Shown here: positions 8,961 through 18,652 of the stretch, in pieces | Layout: every line of letters starts with the position of its first letter | Numbering within the stretch: the first letter of the stretch is position 1 | DNA from: Alphaproteobacteria bacterium | Lineage (GTDB): Bacteria; Pseudomonadota; Alphaproteobacteria; ATCC43930; CGMCC-115725 | Assembly: GCA_030041385.1 (NCBI GenBank) | Contig: JASHNY010000246.1 | Location: 1-64,000 of the forward strand | Length of the DNA: 64,000 nucleotides | Direction of reading: 5' to 3' | Made by a program: the position numbers and the translations under genes | Notes under the pieces: generated by a model | Database searches by the model: none | Told to the model about the DNA's origin: nothing | What the model saw: only the letters and a program-made list of their open reading frames with translations

Positions 8961-9000
8961 GCCTTATTGCCAACTCAAAAAGCTACCACCGATCTGATAG
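8961..9000 (+). promoter_or_regulatory. Putative promoter of the 9040 methyltransferase with shared GCCTTATTGCCAA box and TGATAG -10-like element
   Basis: Box at 8961-8973, hexamer at 8995-9000, same spacing as two other sites in the window. Confidence 0.4.
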
Positions 9001-9039
9001 CTGGGCATTCGCTTAGCATCATAAAAGGTTCGGTGTCAC

Positions 9040-9777
9040 ATGTCGCAACAAGACGGTACCCCGATCGACTTGCAGCGGGAGCACTGGAACGACTGGAACG
9101 CCACCACACGTGAGCAGCAGCTCGACGAGGTATCGCTAAGACAAGCCGCGGTCGTCGGCGAATGGCTCGACCAGTTGGGGCGAAAAGACCTCGACATCAT
9201 TGAAGTGGGCTGTGGTGCGGGATGGCTGTGTTCACGCCTGACCCGTTATGGCCGCGTGACTGCAACCGACCTCGCCGACGACGTGTTGCGCCGCGCACAG
9301 ACGCGTACCGCGGCAGTGACATTCATCGCCGGCGATTTCATGGCCCTGTCGTTCGGCACCGGCTGCTTCGACGTCGCCGTTTCGCTGGAGGTGCTTGCGC
9401 ATGTCGCCGACCAGCCGGGATTTATCCATAAGATAGCGACGCTGTTGCGGCCCGGCGGGTATTTGATGCTGGCAACCCAGAACCGGTTTGTTCTCACCCA
9501 TTTCAACCGCGTGCCCCCGACCCGGCCGGGATGGCTGCGCCGCTGGGTCGGCTGGCGCGAGTTGCGCGATATCGTCGGCAAGGATTTCGAGATTCTGAGC
9601 CTGTTCTCCGTGACCCCGCGGGCCAACCGCGGCATCATGCGCTTCGTCCATTCACGAAAAGTCAACCTGCCAATCCGCGCGGTCTTCGGCAATCGGGTGG
9701 ATAATCTGAAAGAGCGAATGGGTTTGGGCTGGACCTTGATGCTGTTGGCGCAAAAGCGGCCGACCGAAAACCCTTAA
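9040..9777 (+). CDS. Class I SAM-dependent methyltransferase
   Basis: IIEVGCGAGWLCSRLTRYG..VTATDLADDVLRRA..FDVAVSLEVLAHVAD...LLRPGGYLMLATQN. Confidence 0.9.
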   Translation: MSQQDGTPIDLQREHWNDWNATTREQQLDEVSLRQAAVVGEWLDQLGRKDLDIIEVGCGAGWLCSRLTRYGRVTATDLADDVLRRAQTRTAAVTFIAGDFMALSFGTGCFDVAVSLEVLAHVADQPGFIHKIATLLRPGGYLMLATQNRFVLTHFNRVPPTRPGWLRRWVGWRELRDIVGKDFEILSLFSVTPRANRGIMRFVHSRKVNLPIRAVFGNRVDNLKERMGLGWTLMLLAQKRPTENP

Positions 9778-10185
9778 GTTCTTTAACAGGTCCCGGGGCG
9801 CAAAAAATACGGTCTGAAAGGGTGGGCATGGTTCCGGCCAGCCGGGATTGCGGCCCCTGGTTGTAAACCGAAATGATGGGGCATACCGGGGTATGCAGAT
9901 GGGGGTGGCGCCGGCATCCGCCTGATGGGCGCCAAAAGGGTAATTTGCGCGAGGGCGCATGCGCGTTAACGCGAACGGTCTATCTTTATAATAAAAAGTA
10001 ATGTATTTTACCTCACGTCCTGGTATGGCAACGGGGATACTGGTGATGTGAATTGGTGCGCGCTCGGCCTGATGCGCGGACCATTTGGCGAGTTCAGTCA
10101 GAGATGAACCTCTTTTGTATAGGCGGCATCTGACGAGAGTCGGCGGGGGAGGCCCTCTCGGAGCTCCTGGGTGGACGATACCGCT

Positions 10186-11034
10186 ATGAATGCAGTCTTA
10201 CTCGTCTTACGCAGCAAGCTGCTCCGTGACGTTCTGCGTCGACTTCTGACGGATAGCGGCTTTTCCATACCGGCGGAGGCCGCAGACCCCGAAAGCTTTC
10301 TGGCCGAGTTGGGCCCGGCGAGGTATGGCGAGGGCGACTTCATCCTGATCGACGCCGCCTTTTGCGTGGAGAACCACCCTCCTCTGCGCCAGATCGTGAA
10401 CGCCGTCGGCCCGGCCCGGCTCGTCATCCTGACCGACGAGCCCGGCGTCGACCGCATCAGCAGCGAAAACATCGCGATTTCGACCGGCATCCTCACGTTC
10501 GGCATCGCCGCCGACGCCATGGTACGGGCGCTGCGCCTGATGCAGAGGGGCGAGCGCGTGGTGCAGCACAGCCTGATGCAGTCGCTGTTGGCGCGCGCCG
10601 CCCGGGCGCCCGCCGATGTCGGAGACCGCGAGCAGCCGCCACCCCGAGATCTGGGCGCCCAGACCCCGTCCGCGCGCGAGGCGCAAATCTTGAGCTACCT
10701 TTTGGGCGGCCACTCGAACAAGACGATCGCACGCAAGCTTGGCGTGACCGAAGCCACAGTGAAGGTCCACCTCAGGGGATTGCTGCGAAAGATCTGCGTG
10801 GCCAACCGCACGCAGGCCGCGATCTGGGCATTAAAGCACGGCTATACCACCGAGCAACCACCTGCCGCGGAGCTCGCGGCCGTGCCGGGCTCTCGGGGTC
10901 ACGGCGGCGCGAAGGCGCCGGCGCCCGACTGGAATCCGCCGGCCAGGACGCCGCTGCGCAGCGGTTCTCCGCCGGGCGCCGATCCCTATTCGGCGCTGGG
11001 ATCGCGGTCTCCACGCAAGTTGGCATCAACCTGA
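10186..11034 (+). CDS. LuxR-family response-regulator-like transcription factor (paralog of 7906 gene)
   Basis: HTH PSAREAQILSYLLGGHSNKTIARKLGVTEATVKVHLRGLLRKICVANRTQAAIWALKHG; REC-like N-terminus without acidic pair or conserved Lys. ORF open from 10171. Confidence 0.88.
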   Translation: MNAVLLVLRSKLLRDVLRRLLTDSGFSIPAEAADPESFLAELGPARYGEGDFILIDAAFCVENHPPLRQIVNAVGPARLVILTDEPGVDRISSENIAISTGILTFGIAADAMVRALRLMQRGERVVQHSLMQSLLARAARAPADVGDREQPPPRDLGAQTPSAREAQILSYLLGGHSNKTIARKLGVTEATVKVHLRGLLRKICVANRTQAAIWALKHGYTTEQPPAAELAAVPGSRGHGGAKAPAPDWNPPARTPLRSGSPPGADPYSALGSRSPRKLAST

Positions 11035-11111
11035 TTCCGGTCTCGCCACCGCGGTGACCGATCGCACCCACACGGCAGGGCGAACGCCTGCCCCGATGCG
11101 GCGAGTTGCAA

Positions 11112-12182
11112 TCAGGCAAGTTCCAACTCGCGCGTGACCCGGCGCCGGGTCGCGCCGAGATCGGCCCTGACCATTTCCCGGACCAGTTCGGCAAATGCGG
11201 TGCGATGCCACCAGCCCAGCTTGGCTCGCGCCTTGGCGGGGTTGCCGTGCAGAAGCTCGACTTCGGCCGGGCGGAAGTACCGCGGATCGACGCGAACCAG
11301 CACGTCGCCGCGCTCGGCATCGACACCTTGTTCGCCGACGCCGGTGCCGCGCCACTCGATCCCGCGCCCGATTTCGGCAAAGGCCAGCTCGACGAACTCG
11401 CGCACCGTGTGAGTCTCGCCAGTTGCCAATACGTAATCATCCGGCTCGGGCTGCTGCACGATGCGCCACATCCCGTCGACATAGTCGCGGGCATGACCCC
11501 AGTCTCGCTTGGCATCGAGGTTGCCGAGATAAAGGCGCTGCTGCTGGCCCCGGTGAATGCGCGCCACCGCCCGGGTGATCTTGCGGGTGACGAAGGTTTC
11601 GCCGCGGATCGGGCTCTCGTGGTTGAACAGGATCCCGTTCGAGGCGTGCATGCCGTACGCCTCGCGGTAGTTGACGGTGATCCAATAGGCATAGAGCTTG
11701 GCGACGCCGTAGGGGCTGCGGGGATGAAACGGCGTCGTTTCATCCTGGGGCGTGGCCTGGACCTGGCCGTAGAGTTCCGAAGTCGAGGCCTGGTAGAACC
11801 GCACCCGATCCTGCAGCCCCAATATCCGTATCGCCTCGAGCAGCCGCAGCGTGCCGATGGCGTCGGCATTGGCCGTGTATTCCGGAGTTTCAAAGCTGAC
11901 CTGCACGTGGCTTTGCGCCGCGAGGTTGTAGATTTCGTCCGGCTGCACTTCCTGGATCAGGCGGATCAGGTTGGTCGCGTCGGTCAGGTCGCCATGATGC
12001 AGGAGAAAGCGCGATGGGCCTTCATGCGGGTCGCGGTAGAGGTGGTCGACGCGTGCCGTGTTGAGCAACGAGGAGCGCCGCTTGACGCCGTGAACGACAT
12101 AGCCCTTTTCGAGCAGCAATTCGGAAAGATAAGCGCCGTCCTGTCCCGTGACGCCGGTAACCAATGCAACTCGACCATTCAT
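11112..12182 (-). CDS. gmd: GDP-mannose 4,6-dehydratase
   Basis: [49 protein letters not shown]...[10 protein letters not shown]...[12 protein letters not shown]. Confidence 0.95.
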   Translation of the reverse strand: MNGRVALVTGVTGQDGAYLSELLLEKGYVVHGVKRRSSLLNTARVDHLYRDPHEGPSRFLLHHGDLTDATNLIRLIQEVQPDEIYNLAAQSHVQVSFETPEYTANADAIGTLRLLEAIRILGLQDRVRFYQASTSELYGQVQATPQDETTPFHPRSPYGVAKLYAYWITVNYREAYGMHASNGILFNHESPIRGETFVTRKITRAVARIHRGQQQRLYLGNLDAKRDWGHARDYVDGMWRIVQQPEPDDYVLATGETHTVREFVELAFAEIGRGIEWRGTGVGEQGVDAERGDVLVRVDPRYFRPAEVELLHGNPAKARAKLGWWHRTAFAELVREMVRADLGATRRRVTRELELA

Positions 12183-12212
12183 CGCACGCTCCTTGGTATT
12201 CGGCCCCGCAAG

Positions 12213-12252
12213 ATAAAACCGATGGATGTTTCTGCCGCCTTGGCTATAAGGC
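12213..12252 (-). promoter_or_regulatory. Putative gmd promoter with shared box (GCCTTATAGCCAA) and TTTTAT -10-like hexamer
   Basis: Minus strand: box 12252-12240, TTTTAT 12218-12213; 34 nt from box start to hexamer. Confidence 0.4.
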
Positions 12253-12314
12253 TTACGGGCCGGGCGAAACGACTTAGCCTTCGCAACGCCTCGGGGCATC
12301 AGCTCCGGTCGGGG

Positions 12315-13595
12315 TCAGGCCCCGTCGGAATGCGGTACCTCGTGCGGCCCGACGGCGATGCCGAGAGCCGGGCTGCGGTGCTGCGCCCGGGCCTGCAAGG
12401 CGCGAATGCGCGCGATGGCGCGGCGCATCGGACCCGGGTTTGCCAGAAAGGCCTGCACCAGGGCCGGCTCTTCGTTGGGTATGTCGTGATAGGCAAAAGC
12501 GAGGAAGCGGCTGTCCGGATCGCGCCGCAGTTCCTGCGGGAAAAAGGCGATTACATCGCTGGTCGTAACCGCCGGCGAGTCGGGAAGCGGCTCGCCCAGC
12601 AGGCTCGCACGCAGCGCCGCCGGGAGATCGTGGCCCTTGCCCAGGGCCAAATGGCTGATCTGGGTCGCGCGCGGGTTTATTTCGAGCAGGAAAGCGTGCC
12701 CCGTTGCTTCTTCGAGAATAAAATCGAAGCCGAAAAATCCGGTGCCGCCGATCTGGCGAACGATGCGCGCGGCCGTGTCGATCATCTCGTCGTTATCGAC
12801 CACCTGAACGACCGTCGAATTCCCGGTGAGGTTCTGGGTCGCCAGCACCTTGACGCCGATGCTCGCCACAACCTCGCCGTTCCAGCAGGCCACCGAGCAG
12901 TTCGCGATCGTGCCGCGGATGAATTCCTGCATCGTCAAGGTCGCGGTGCGGCCGCGCAGGAGCCGCAGAAAGAATTCCGGGTCCCGGTCCCACAGCAGGC
13001 GCTTCATCGTCAGTGCCAGGTAACGGCCGCCGGTCATGCCGCGAAAGGCCAGCTCCGCCTCCCCGATATTGCCGACGATGCGGACGCCCCAGCCGCCCCA
13101 GCTGTGGTCCGCCTTCAGAACGGCGGCCCCGCCATGCCCGGGAAAGGATTGCCGCAGCATGCCGAGATCGGCGACGAGGTCCGTGCGCGGCGTCCTCACG
13201 CTGGCCCGCGCGGCAAGGCCGGGAAGCATGCTTCGCGTCGTGATTGCGTGGTAATGATCCGGCCGGCCGAGCGACCGCTCGACAACCGTGCGAACCCGCA
13301 CCGCCGTTCCCGAGCTGTCGCGCAGCCGCGCGTGCAGCCGGTGCATCAGCACGACGGCCGTGTCGTCGCAGGGAACGATCAGGTCCGGGTCGGCGCCGAT
13401 GATCGCCGCTTTCAGCGACCGCAGCCGTGCGAACGGGCGATAGGTGTAAATCCTCTCAAGGGACGAGATCGCGCGCAGCTGATGGTTGGGCAGACACAGG
13501 GCGGTGACCGAACACCCGGCCGAGCGAAAGGCCAGCGCCAGGCGCGCCGCGTTGGCCCACTCCAGCGTGTGCACGATCAGTATCTTCGGCGCCAT
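12315..13595 (-). CDS. ATP-grasp domain protein
   Basis: MAPKILIVHTLEWANAARLALAFRSAG ... ADHSWGGWGVRIV ... FFGFDFILEEATGHAFLLEINPRATQISH. Confidence 0.82.
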   Translation of the reverse strand: MAPKILIVHTLEWANAARLALAFRSAGCSVTALCLPNHQLRAISSLERIYTYRPFARLRSLKAAIIGADPDLIVPCDDTAVVLMHRLHARLRDSSGTAVRVRTVVERSLGRPDHYHAITTRSMLPGLAARASVRTPRTDLVADLGMLRQSFPGHGGAAVLKADHSWGGWGVRIVGNIGEAELAFRGMTGGRYLALTMKRLLWDRDPEFFLRLLRGRTATLTMQEFIRGTIANCSVACWNGEVVASIGVKVLATQNLTGNSTVVQVVDNDEMIDTAARIVRQIGGTGFFGFDFILEEATGHAFLLEINPRATQISHLALGKGHDLPAALRASLLGEPLPDSPAVTTSDVIAFFPQELRRDPDSRFLAFAYHDIPNEEPALVQAFLANPGPMRRAIARIRALQARAQHRSPALGIAVGPHEVPHSDGA

Positions 13596-13670
13596 CCGAT
13601 CTCTCCACCAACCGCATGACCCCTGGGCATTGACGCTACTCGCCGGCGGACCTCGAGGCTGCCGCGGGTG

Positions 13671-14915
13671 TCACAGGTTTGCAGCGCGAACCAGATAATG
13701 CGCATGGCGGTCGCGCGACTGCGACCCGCGCAAGGCGCCGGTGAGGCGCCGCGCCGTATATCCGGCGCCGAGTGCAAATCGCATCATCGGGCCGAAGCTG
13801 AGTGCTGCCGGCAGCCCGACGAAATAAAGGCCCGGAACCGAAGATTCAAACTGCGACGACAGCACCGGCGTCTGATAGGCGGAGCGCAGCCGGGCGCGGA
13901 TTCTCTGGCTGAGGAAGGTCAGCCTGGCCAAATCCACCCGGTAGCCCGTCGCGGCAATCACGTGGTCGGCGACGACATCGCGCTCTGAACCGTCAGGCCC
14001 CGACAGCCGCAACTGCACTTCCTGCCCTCTGGTGCGGGCGCGAACGACCGAATGGCCGAGCAGGAGCGGAACGCGGCCGATGATGCGTTCCCTGCTGAAC
14101 CAGCCGCCTTCCGGCGGCGCGAAATCGAGGACGATACCGCGCCGGACTTTCTGTGGCAGAAAATGGAACGCGAGCGGCGCATCCGTGTAGAGGCGCGCGC
14201 GCAATCCCGGGCCCATGCCGGTCATCGGATAACGGATCTCCTGCCAGCGCGAGCGCGGCTCGCCGGTCGGCGGATTGTGAAAGCGCAGCGCCGGCCTGCG
14301 CGCGATCAGCTGCACCTCGGCGCCGGCCTCGGTCAACAAATCGGCGAGGTCGATGGCTGATGAACCGCCGCCGACGAGCGCCACTCTGCGTCCGGCAAAC
14401 GATTGCAGGTCGGCGTGCCGCGAGCTGTGGGTGACGACTTGAGCGGGCAAACTGGCCAACTCATCGGGCACATACCCGTAACCGGCGATGCCGACCGCGA
14501 GCACGACGCGCCGCGCAAGAACCCTTTCGGCGTCCGCGAGGCGCAGCACAAAACCATCGGCATCGCGGTCGAGGCCGACGAGGTTCTTGCATTCGAGCCC
14601 GGGCAGAAACCGCTCCTGAAACGCCACCCCGTAATCGATGAAGGTTTCGCGCGCTACCGGGAGCCCGCTGTCCGCGTATGGAATGCCCCGCTCGCGGCAA
14701 AACCGTTCGAGCGTGAACGCGCCTTCAGGGTCATAGAGATTGGAGGCGAACCCTTCGGACTTGAGCCGCATGCCGACCGGCATGTGCGCCACCCAGCCCT
14801 GCATCGGCTGCCCGAAGATACGGAAAGATACCCCGGCCGCCCGTAGGTGGGCAGCAAGGGAAAGACCGTACGGCCCCGCGCCAACGATCGCTACGTCAAC
14901 CGAAGTATCGCTCAT
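13671..14915 (-). CDS. FAD/NAD(P)-dependent oxidoreductase (flavin monooxygenase-like)
   Basis: VDVAIVGAGPYGLSLAAHLRAAGVSFRIFG..; second dinucleotide site RRVALVGGGSSAIDLADLL; DHVIAATGYRVDL. Confidence 0.88.
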   Translation of the reverse strand: MSDTSVDVAIVGAGPYGLSLAAHLRAAGVSFRIFGQPMQGWVAHMPVGMRLKSEGFASNLYDPEGAFTLERFCRERGIPYADSGLPVARETFIDYGVAFQERFLPGLECKNLVGLDRDADGFVLRLADAERVLARRVVLAVGIAGYGYVPDELASLPAQVVTHSSRHADLQSFAGRRVALVGGGSSAIDLADLLTEAGAEVQLIARRPALRFHNPPTGEPRSRWQEIRYPMTGMGPGLRARLYTDAPLAFHFLPQKVRRGIVLDFAPPEGGWFSRERIIGRVPLLLGHSVVRARTRGQEVQLRLSGPDGSERDVVADHVIAATGYRVDLARLTFLSQRIRARLRSAYQTPVLSSQFESSVPGLYFVGLPAALSFGPMMRFALGAGYTARRLTGALRGSQSRDRHAHYLVRAANL

Positions 14916-15309
14916 GCCTCTGCTGATCTCGTATCGCCGCATGACACTCATCCCTGATCCCCGGCTTAATTGTTGGAATGAAGATCTCGCTGCACAGTGT
15001 TTCGCGCCGGTCCGATCCGAGATCGGAGAGCGAATATTTGCCGCAAAGAATTCACGGCCGATAGCTATCTAAAGTTGGTAATGACGGGCTTGGTGTGCAG
15101 ACCGAATTGGCGCGGCGTGCACCCGATTGCGCTTGGTCCTGGGCAGGCATGCCCCTACCGGCGAGCCGCAAGGATGCCGCCCGACGCTGGGTACAGGGAT
15201 TCTTATTCTTAGAGGCCGCCGGCGATACCCGCCGCAGCTGGGGTGGATGCCCGCAATCAGCGCAACTTTCTGGTTCATTTCCGCGCTCCGCGGCGTTTGC
15301 TTTTGCAGA

Positions 15310-15349
15310 ATAAAATTGCCCGCTGGTTCTGGCGCCTTGGCCATAAGGT
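15310..15349 (-). promoter_or_regulatory. Shared box (ACCTTATGGCCAA) and TTTTAT hexamer upstream of the flavoprotein gene
   Basis: Minus strand: box 15349-15337, TTTTAT 15315-15310; same 34-nt spacing as at gmd. Confidence 0.35.
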
Positions 15350-15712
15350 CTAGGGGCGGGAAGAGCGCAGTCGCAAACTGATTATGGCCTAACCAAAAGT
15401 GGGCAAGGGATAGTCTTCTTCGCCGCAATGCACGTAAGGAAGAGCCCGGCCTATCTCATTTAATACCGAGATTTCAGCAAGAACATGTCGAAATCCGCGG
15501 CTCTGCTGACCCTTGAAGCACGTGCAATGGTGCAGGAAAGAAATTGTTGCAGGGCGGGCGGAGCACCGTGCGAAAACCGCTGCACCTTATAAGCCAATGA
15601 TTACTCCAGGTTGAAAAGCTTCCGCGAGAACAGGCCGGATGGCACGCCTTCCGTGGCCTGGAAAATATTTGAGGAATTCTGTAACAGCGCCCGCTAGCGG
15701 GGCAGCCGCAGG

Positions 15713-16366
15713 TCAGGCGAGACGCAGCTTGCGGGCGAAAAACGCCTCGGCCCACTGCTCGGGCGCCCGGCACTCCATGCCGCGCAACCGCGCCAGCGCG
15801 CGAAAGACCTCGGGCTGGAACCAGTCTTTCGACCGTTGCGTCCCGAAATGGGCCATCAGCAATTCGATTTTGCGGTCGAGCACCGAATTGGCAACGGGCA
15901 TGTAGACGTTGGGCTGGCCGAGGTCGCCATCCCATTTCGGGGTTTCGTATTCAAGGATCAAATGGTCGCGAAACAGGTTCCAGGTCAGCTGGCACACCTC
16001 GCGGTGGTCCTGGTGCGCGTCGTCGCGCCGATGGGTCAGGATGAGCTGCGGTGCCACCTGGTCGCGGACGGCGAGCAGCCAGTCCTTGATCGCGTCCGAA
16101 TGGCCGGGAAAGCGCGTGTCTGGAAAGCCGGCGAGCCGGATGCGACGCGACGCCGCCCCAGACAGAAACGATGCGGCCGAGGCTTCGGCTTCGTCGGCCC
16201 GCGGCCCCTGCGCGCTCAAGACGCACCAGTCGACCTCGAGCCGAACGCCGGCAGCGATCCAGCCGAGCAACGTGCCCCCTGCCCCGATCTCGATGTCGTC
16301 GGCATGGGCGCCGAGGCAAAGCACGGATAATTTTTCCCCGGGCCGGGCCAGCGGAAGCGCCATCAT
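15713..16366 (-). CDS. PIG-L family deacetylase
   Basis: LSVLCLGAHADDIEIGAGGTLLGWIAAG...LTHRRDDAHQDHREVCQL. Confidence 0.9.
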   Translation of the reverse strand: MMALPLARPGEKLSVLCLGAHADDIEIGAGGTLLGWIAAGVRLEVDWCVLSAQGPRADEAEASAASFLSGAASRRIRLAGFPDTRFPGHSDAIKDWLLAVRDQVAPQLILTHRRDDAHQDHREVCQLTWNLFRDHLILEYETPKWDGDLGQPNVYMPVANSVLDRKIELLMAHFGTQRSKDWFQPEVFRALARLRGMECRAPEQWAEAFFARKLRLA

Positions 16367-17175
16367 GGCGCGGCGATCATCAATCTCTTGGCGCCTTCGT
16401 TGCGGTCGCCAGGCAGCCACGGCATGCGCCCCTGTTCAACCATTTCTTCGAGGACCTGGCGGTCCTTCAGCGTGTCCATGGAGCGCCAGAACCCTTCGTG
16501 CTTGTAGGCGATCAGCTGGTCGTCGGCGATCAGGCGGGTGAACGGCTCCAACACCAGCTCTTCGCCCTCGCGCATGTAATCGAAAATCTCGCGCCGCAGC
16601 AGGAAATAGCCGCCGTTGATCCAGATGTCCGACCGCTCCGACGAACGGAATTCGCGCACCTTCCCGTCATCGGCAATATCGGCGAGGTGATAGGTGAGCG
16701 GCGGCCGGGTCGCGAGAAAGCAGGCGATCTTGCCGCTCTTGCGGAAGCGATCGATCATCACGTCGAGATCGACGTCGGTCAGCCCGTCGCTGTAATTGGC
16801 GAGAAAGATTTCCTCGCCCTTCACGTAATCGCGCACCGCCCACAGGCGCTCGCCGATATTGCGCCAGATCCCCGAATCGATCAGCGTGACCCGCCAATCC
16901 TCTTCGGGCTGGCCCAGCAACTCGACCTTGCGGCCGAAGCCGGTAACGACGCAGTCGGCAAAGGCGTGGGGCCGGTAGCTGAAAAAGAAATCCTTGATGA
17001 CGTTGGCTTTGTAGCCGAGGCACAGAATGAAATCGCGGTGCCCGTAGCGGCTGTAATAGTTCATCACATGCCACAGGATCGGCTGGTTGCCGATCGGGAT
17101 CATCGGCTTCGGCGTGTTCTCGCCGTACTCGCGGATGCGCGTCCCCAGACCGCCGCAGAAGAGAACGACTTTCAT
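16363..17175 (-). CDS. rfbF: Glucose-1-phosphate cytidylyltransferase-like nucleotidyltransferase
   Basis: MKVVLFCGGLGTRIREYGENTPKPMIPIGNQPILWHVMNYYSRYGHRDFILCLGYKANVIKDFF. Confidence 0.88.
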   Translation of the reverse strand: MKVVLFCGGLGTRIREYGENTPKPMIPIGNQPILWHVMNYYSRYGHRDFILCLGYKANVIKDFFFSYRPHAFADCVVTGFGRKVELLGQPEEDWRVTLIDSGIWRNIGERLWAVRDYVKGEEIFLANYSDGLTDVDLDVMIDRFRKSGKIACFLATRPPLTYHLADIADDGKVREFRSSERSDIWINGGYFLLRREIFDYMREGEELVLEPFTRLIADDQLIAYKHEGFWRSMDTLKDRQVLEEMVEQGRMPWLPGDRNEGAKRLMIAAP

Positions 17176-18464
17176 GACCGCAGCTCTTTCGGATCGATCA
17201 ACGTGACTTCGGGAATGGGCAGGACGAAACGGCCGCCCCAATCGCCGATATGGCGCATCTGGCGCACGATCTCGTCCTTGAGGTTCCACGGCAGGATCAG
17301 CACGAAATCCGGGCGCGCCTCGTCGAGCGCTGCGACGGGCCGGATCGGGATGTGCATGCCCGGGGTGAACCGGCCCTGCTTGTAGGGGCTGCGATCGACC
17401 GTGAAGTCGAGGAAATCGGTGCCGATACCGCAATAGTTCAGCAACGTGTTGCCCTTGCCCGGCGCGCCGTAGCCGCAGATGCGCTTGCCCGCGTCCTTTG
17501 CCTCGATCAGGAACGCGAGCAGGCGCCGCTTGGTGTTTTTCACCTGCTCGGCAAAGGCGCGATAGCTCGCAAGGTCTTCGATCCCGAGGCGCCGCTCGCG
17601 CTCGCACAGGAGACCCACCGCCGGCGCGACCGCGTGCGACGAACCCTGGTGCGCGAGATAGACCCTGAGCGAACCGCCATGCGTCGGAAGTTCCTCGACG
17701 TCGAACACGGTGAGCCCGTGCCGCGCCGCCAGGCGCTCGATCGTGACCAATGAGAAATAGGAGAAGTGCTCATGGTAGATCGTGTCGAACTGGCTTTCCG
17801 CCATCAGCCGTTCGAGATGCGGAAACTCCAGCGTGATGACTCCCTCAGGCGCCAGCAGGCGGGCGAGGCCGGCGGTGAAATCGTTGAGGTCCGGAACCTG
17901 GGCGAGCACGTTGTTGCCGACGATCAGGTCGGCGCGGCGGCCCTCCATCGCCAGGCGCTGGGCCATCTTCGCTCCGAAAAACTCGACCAGCGTCGGCACG
18001 CCCCGCTCCCGCGCCGCCTTGGCGACGTTGGCGGCGGGCTCGATGCCGAGCACCGGCACGCCGAGCGGGCGGAAATGCTGCAGCAGATAGCCGTCGTTGC
18101 TTGCCACCTCGACGACGAGGCTGCGTGCATCGAGGCCGAGCCGGGCCTGGATCATCTCGCAGTAGCGCCTGGCGTGCTCGACCCAGCTCGTCGAATACGA
18201 CGAGAAATAGGCGTATTCGGTGAAGATGTCGTCGGCGCTGACGTACTGCTTGAGCTGAACCAGGAAGCAGCTGCCGCAGACCATCGCGTGCAGCGGGTAG
18301 AAAGCCTCCATGCGGTCGAGCTGGTCGCGGGTGAGGTAGCTCTCGCACAGCGGCGACATGCCCAGATCGACAAAGCTCTGCGTCAATGTCTCGCCGCACA
18401 GCCGGCAATGCGCGGTCTCCTCGGCAAGGCCGCGTCTCTCGATTTCCAGTGCTGGTACGCTCAT
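17172..18464 (-). CDS. Sugar C-methyltransferase-type class I SAM methyltransferase (NovU/TylCIII-like, zinc-binding N-terminus)
   Basis: CRLCGETLTQSFVDLGMSPLCESYL...VCGSCFLVQLKQYVSADDIFTEYAYFSSYSTSWVEHARRY...VVEVASNDGYLLQHF...GYGAPGKGNTLLNYCGIG. Confidence 0.9.
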   Translation of the reverse strand: MSVPALEIERRGLAEETAHCRLCGETLTQSFVDLGMSPLCESYLTRDQLDRMEAFYPLHAMVCGSCFLVQLKQYVSADDIFTEYAYFSSYSTSWVEHARRYCEMIQARLGLDARSLVVEVASNDGYLLQHFRPLGVPVLGIEPAANVAKAARERGVPTLVEFFGAKMAQRLAMEGRRADLIVGNNVLAQVPDLNDFTAGLARLLAPEGVITLEFPHLERLMAESQFDTIYHEHFSYFSLVTIERLAARHGLTVFDVEELPTHGGSLRVYLAHQGSSHAVAPAVGLLCERERRLGIEDLASYRAFAEQVKNTKRRLLAFLIEAKDAGKRICGYGAPGKGNTLLNYCGIGTDFLDFTVDRSPYKQGRFTPGMHIPIRPVAALDEARPDFVLILPWNLKDEIVRQMRHIGDWGGRFVLPIPEVTLIDPKELRS

Positions 18465-18652
18465 GCCCGACCCTGGCCCCTGGCTTGCGCTCCCGCGCCC
18501 GATGACCGGCAACCTAGTGCGATGCGGCGCCGCAGGGAGCCTAGCTTTCGGATGGAGCACCCCCCGCCAATCGAACTAGCCGAACCGGCTTGACCCGGCT
18601 GTCCAAACCGCCGAAGTGGTAGGCGGCAGCGGGATTCCCGAAATGGCTCGCC

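Noticed and set aside
11106-13619. 837-aa + strand ORF
   Set aside because: Antisense to gmd and the ATP-grasp gene, both strongly supported; no family motifs.
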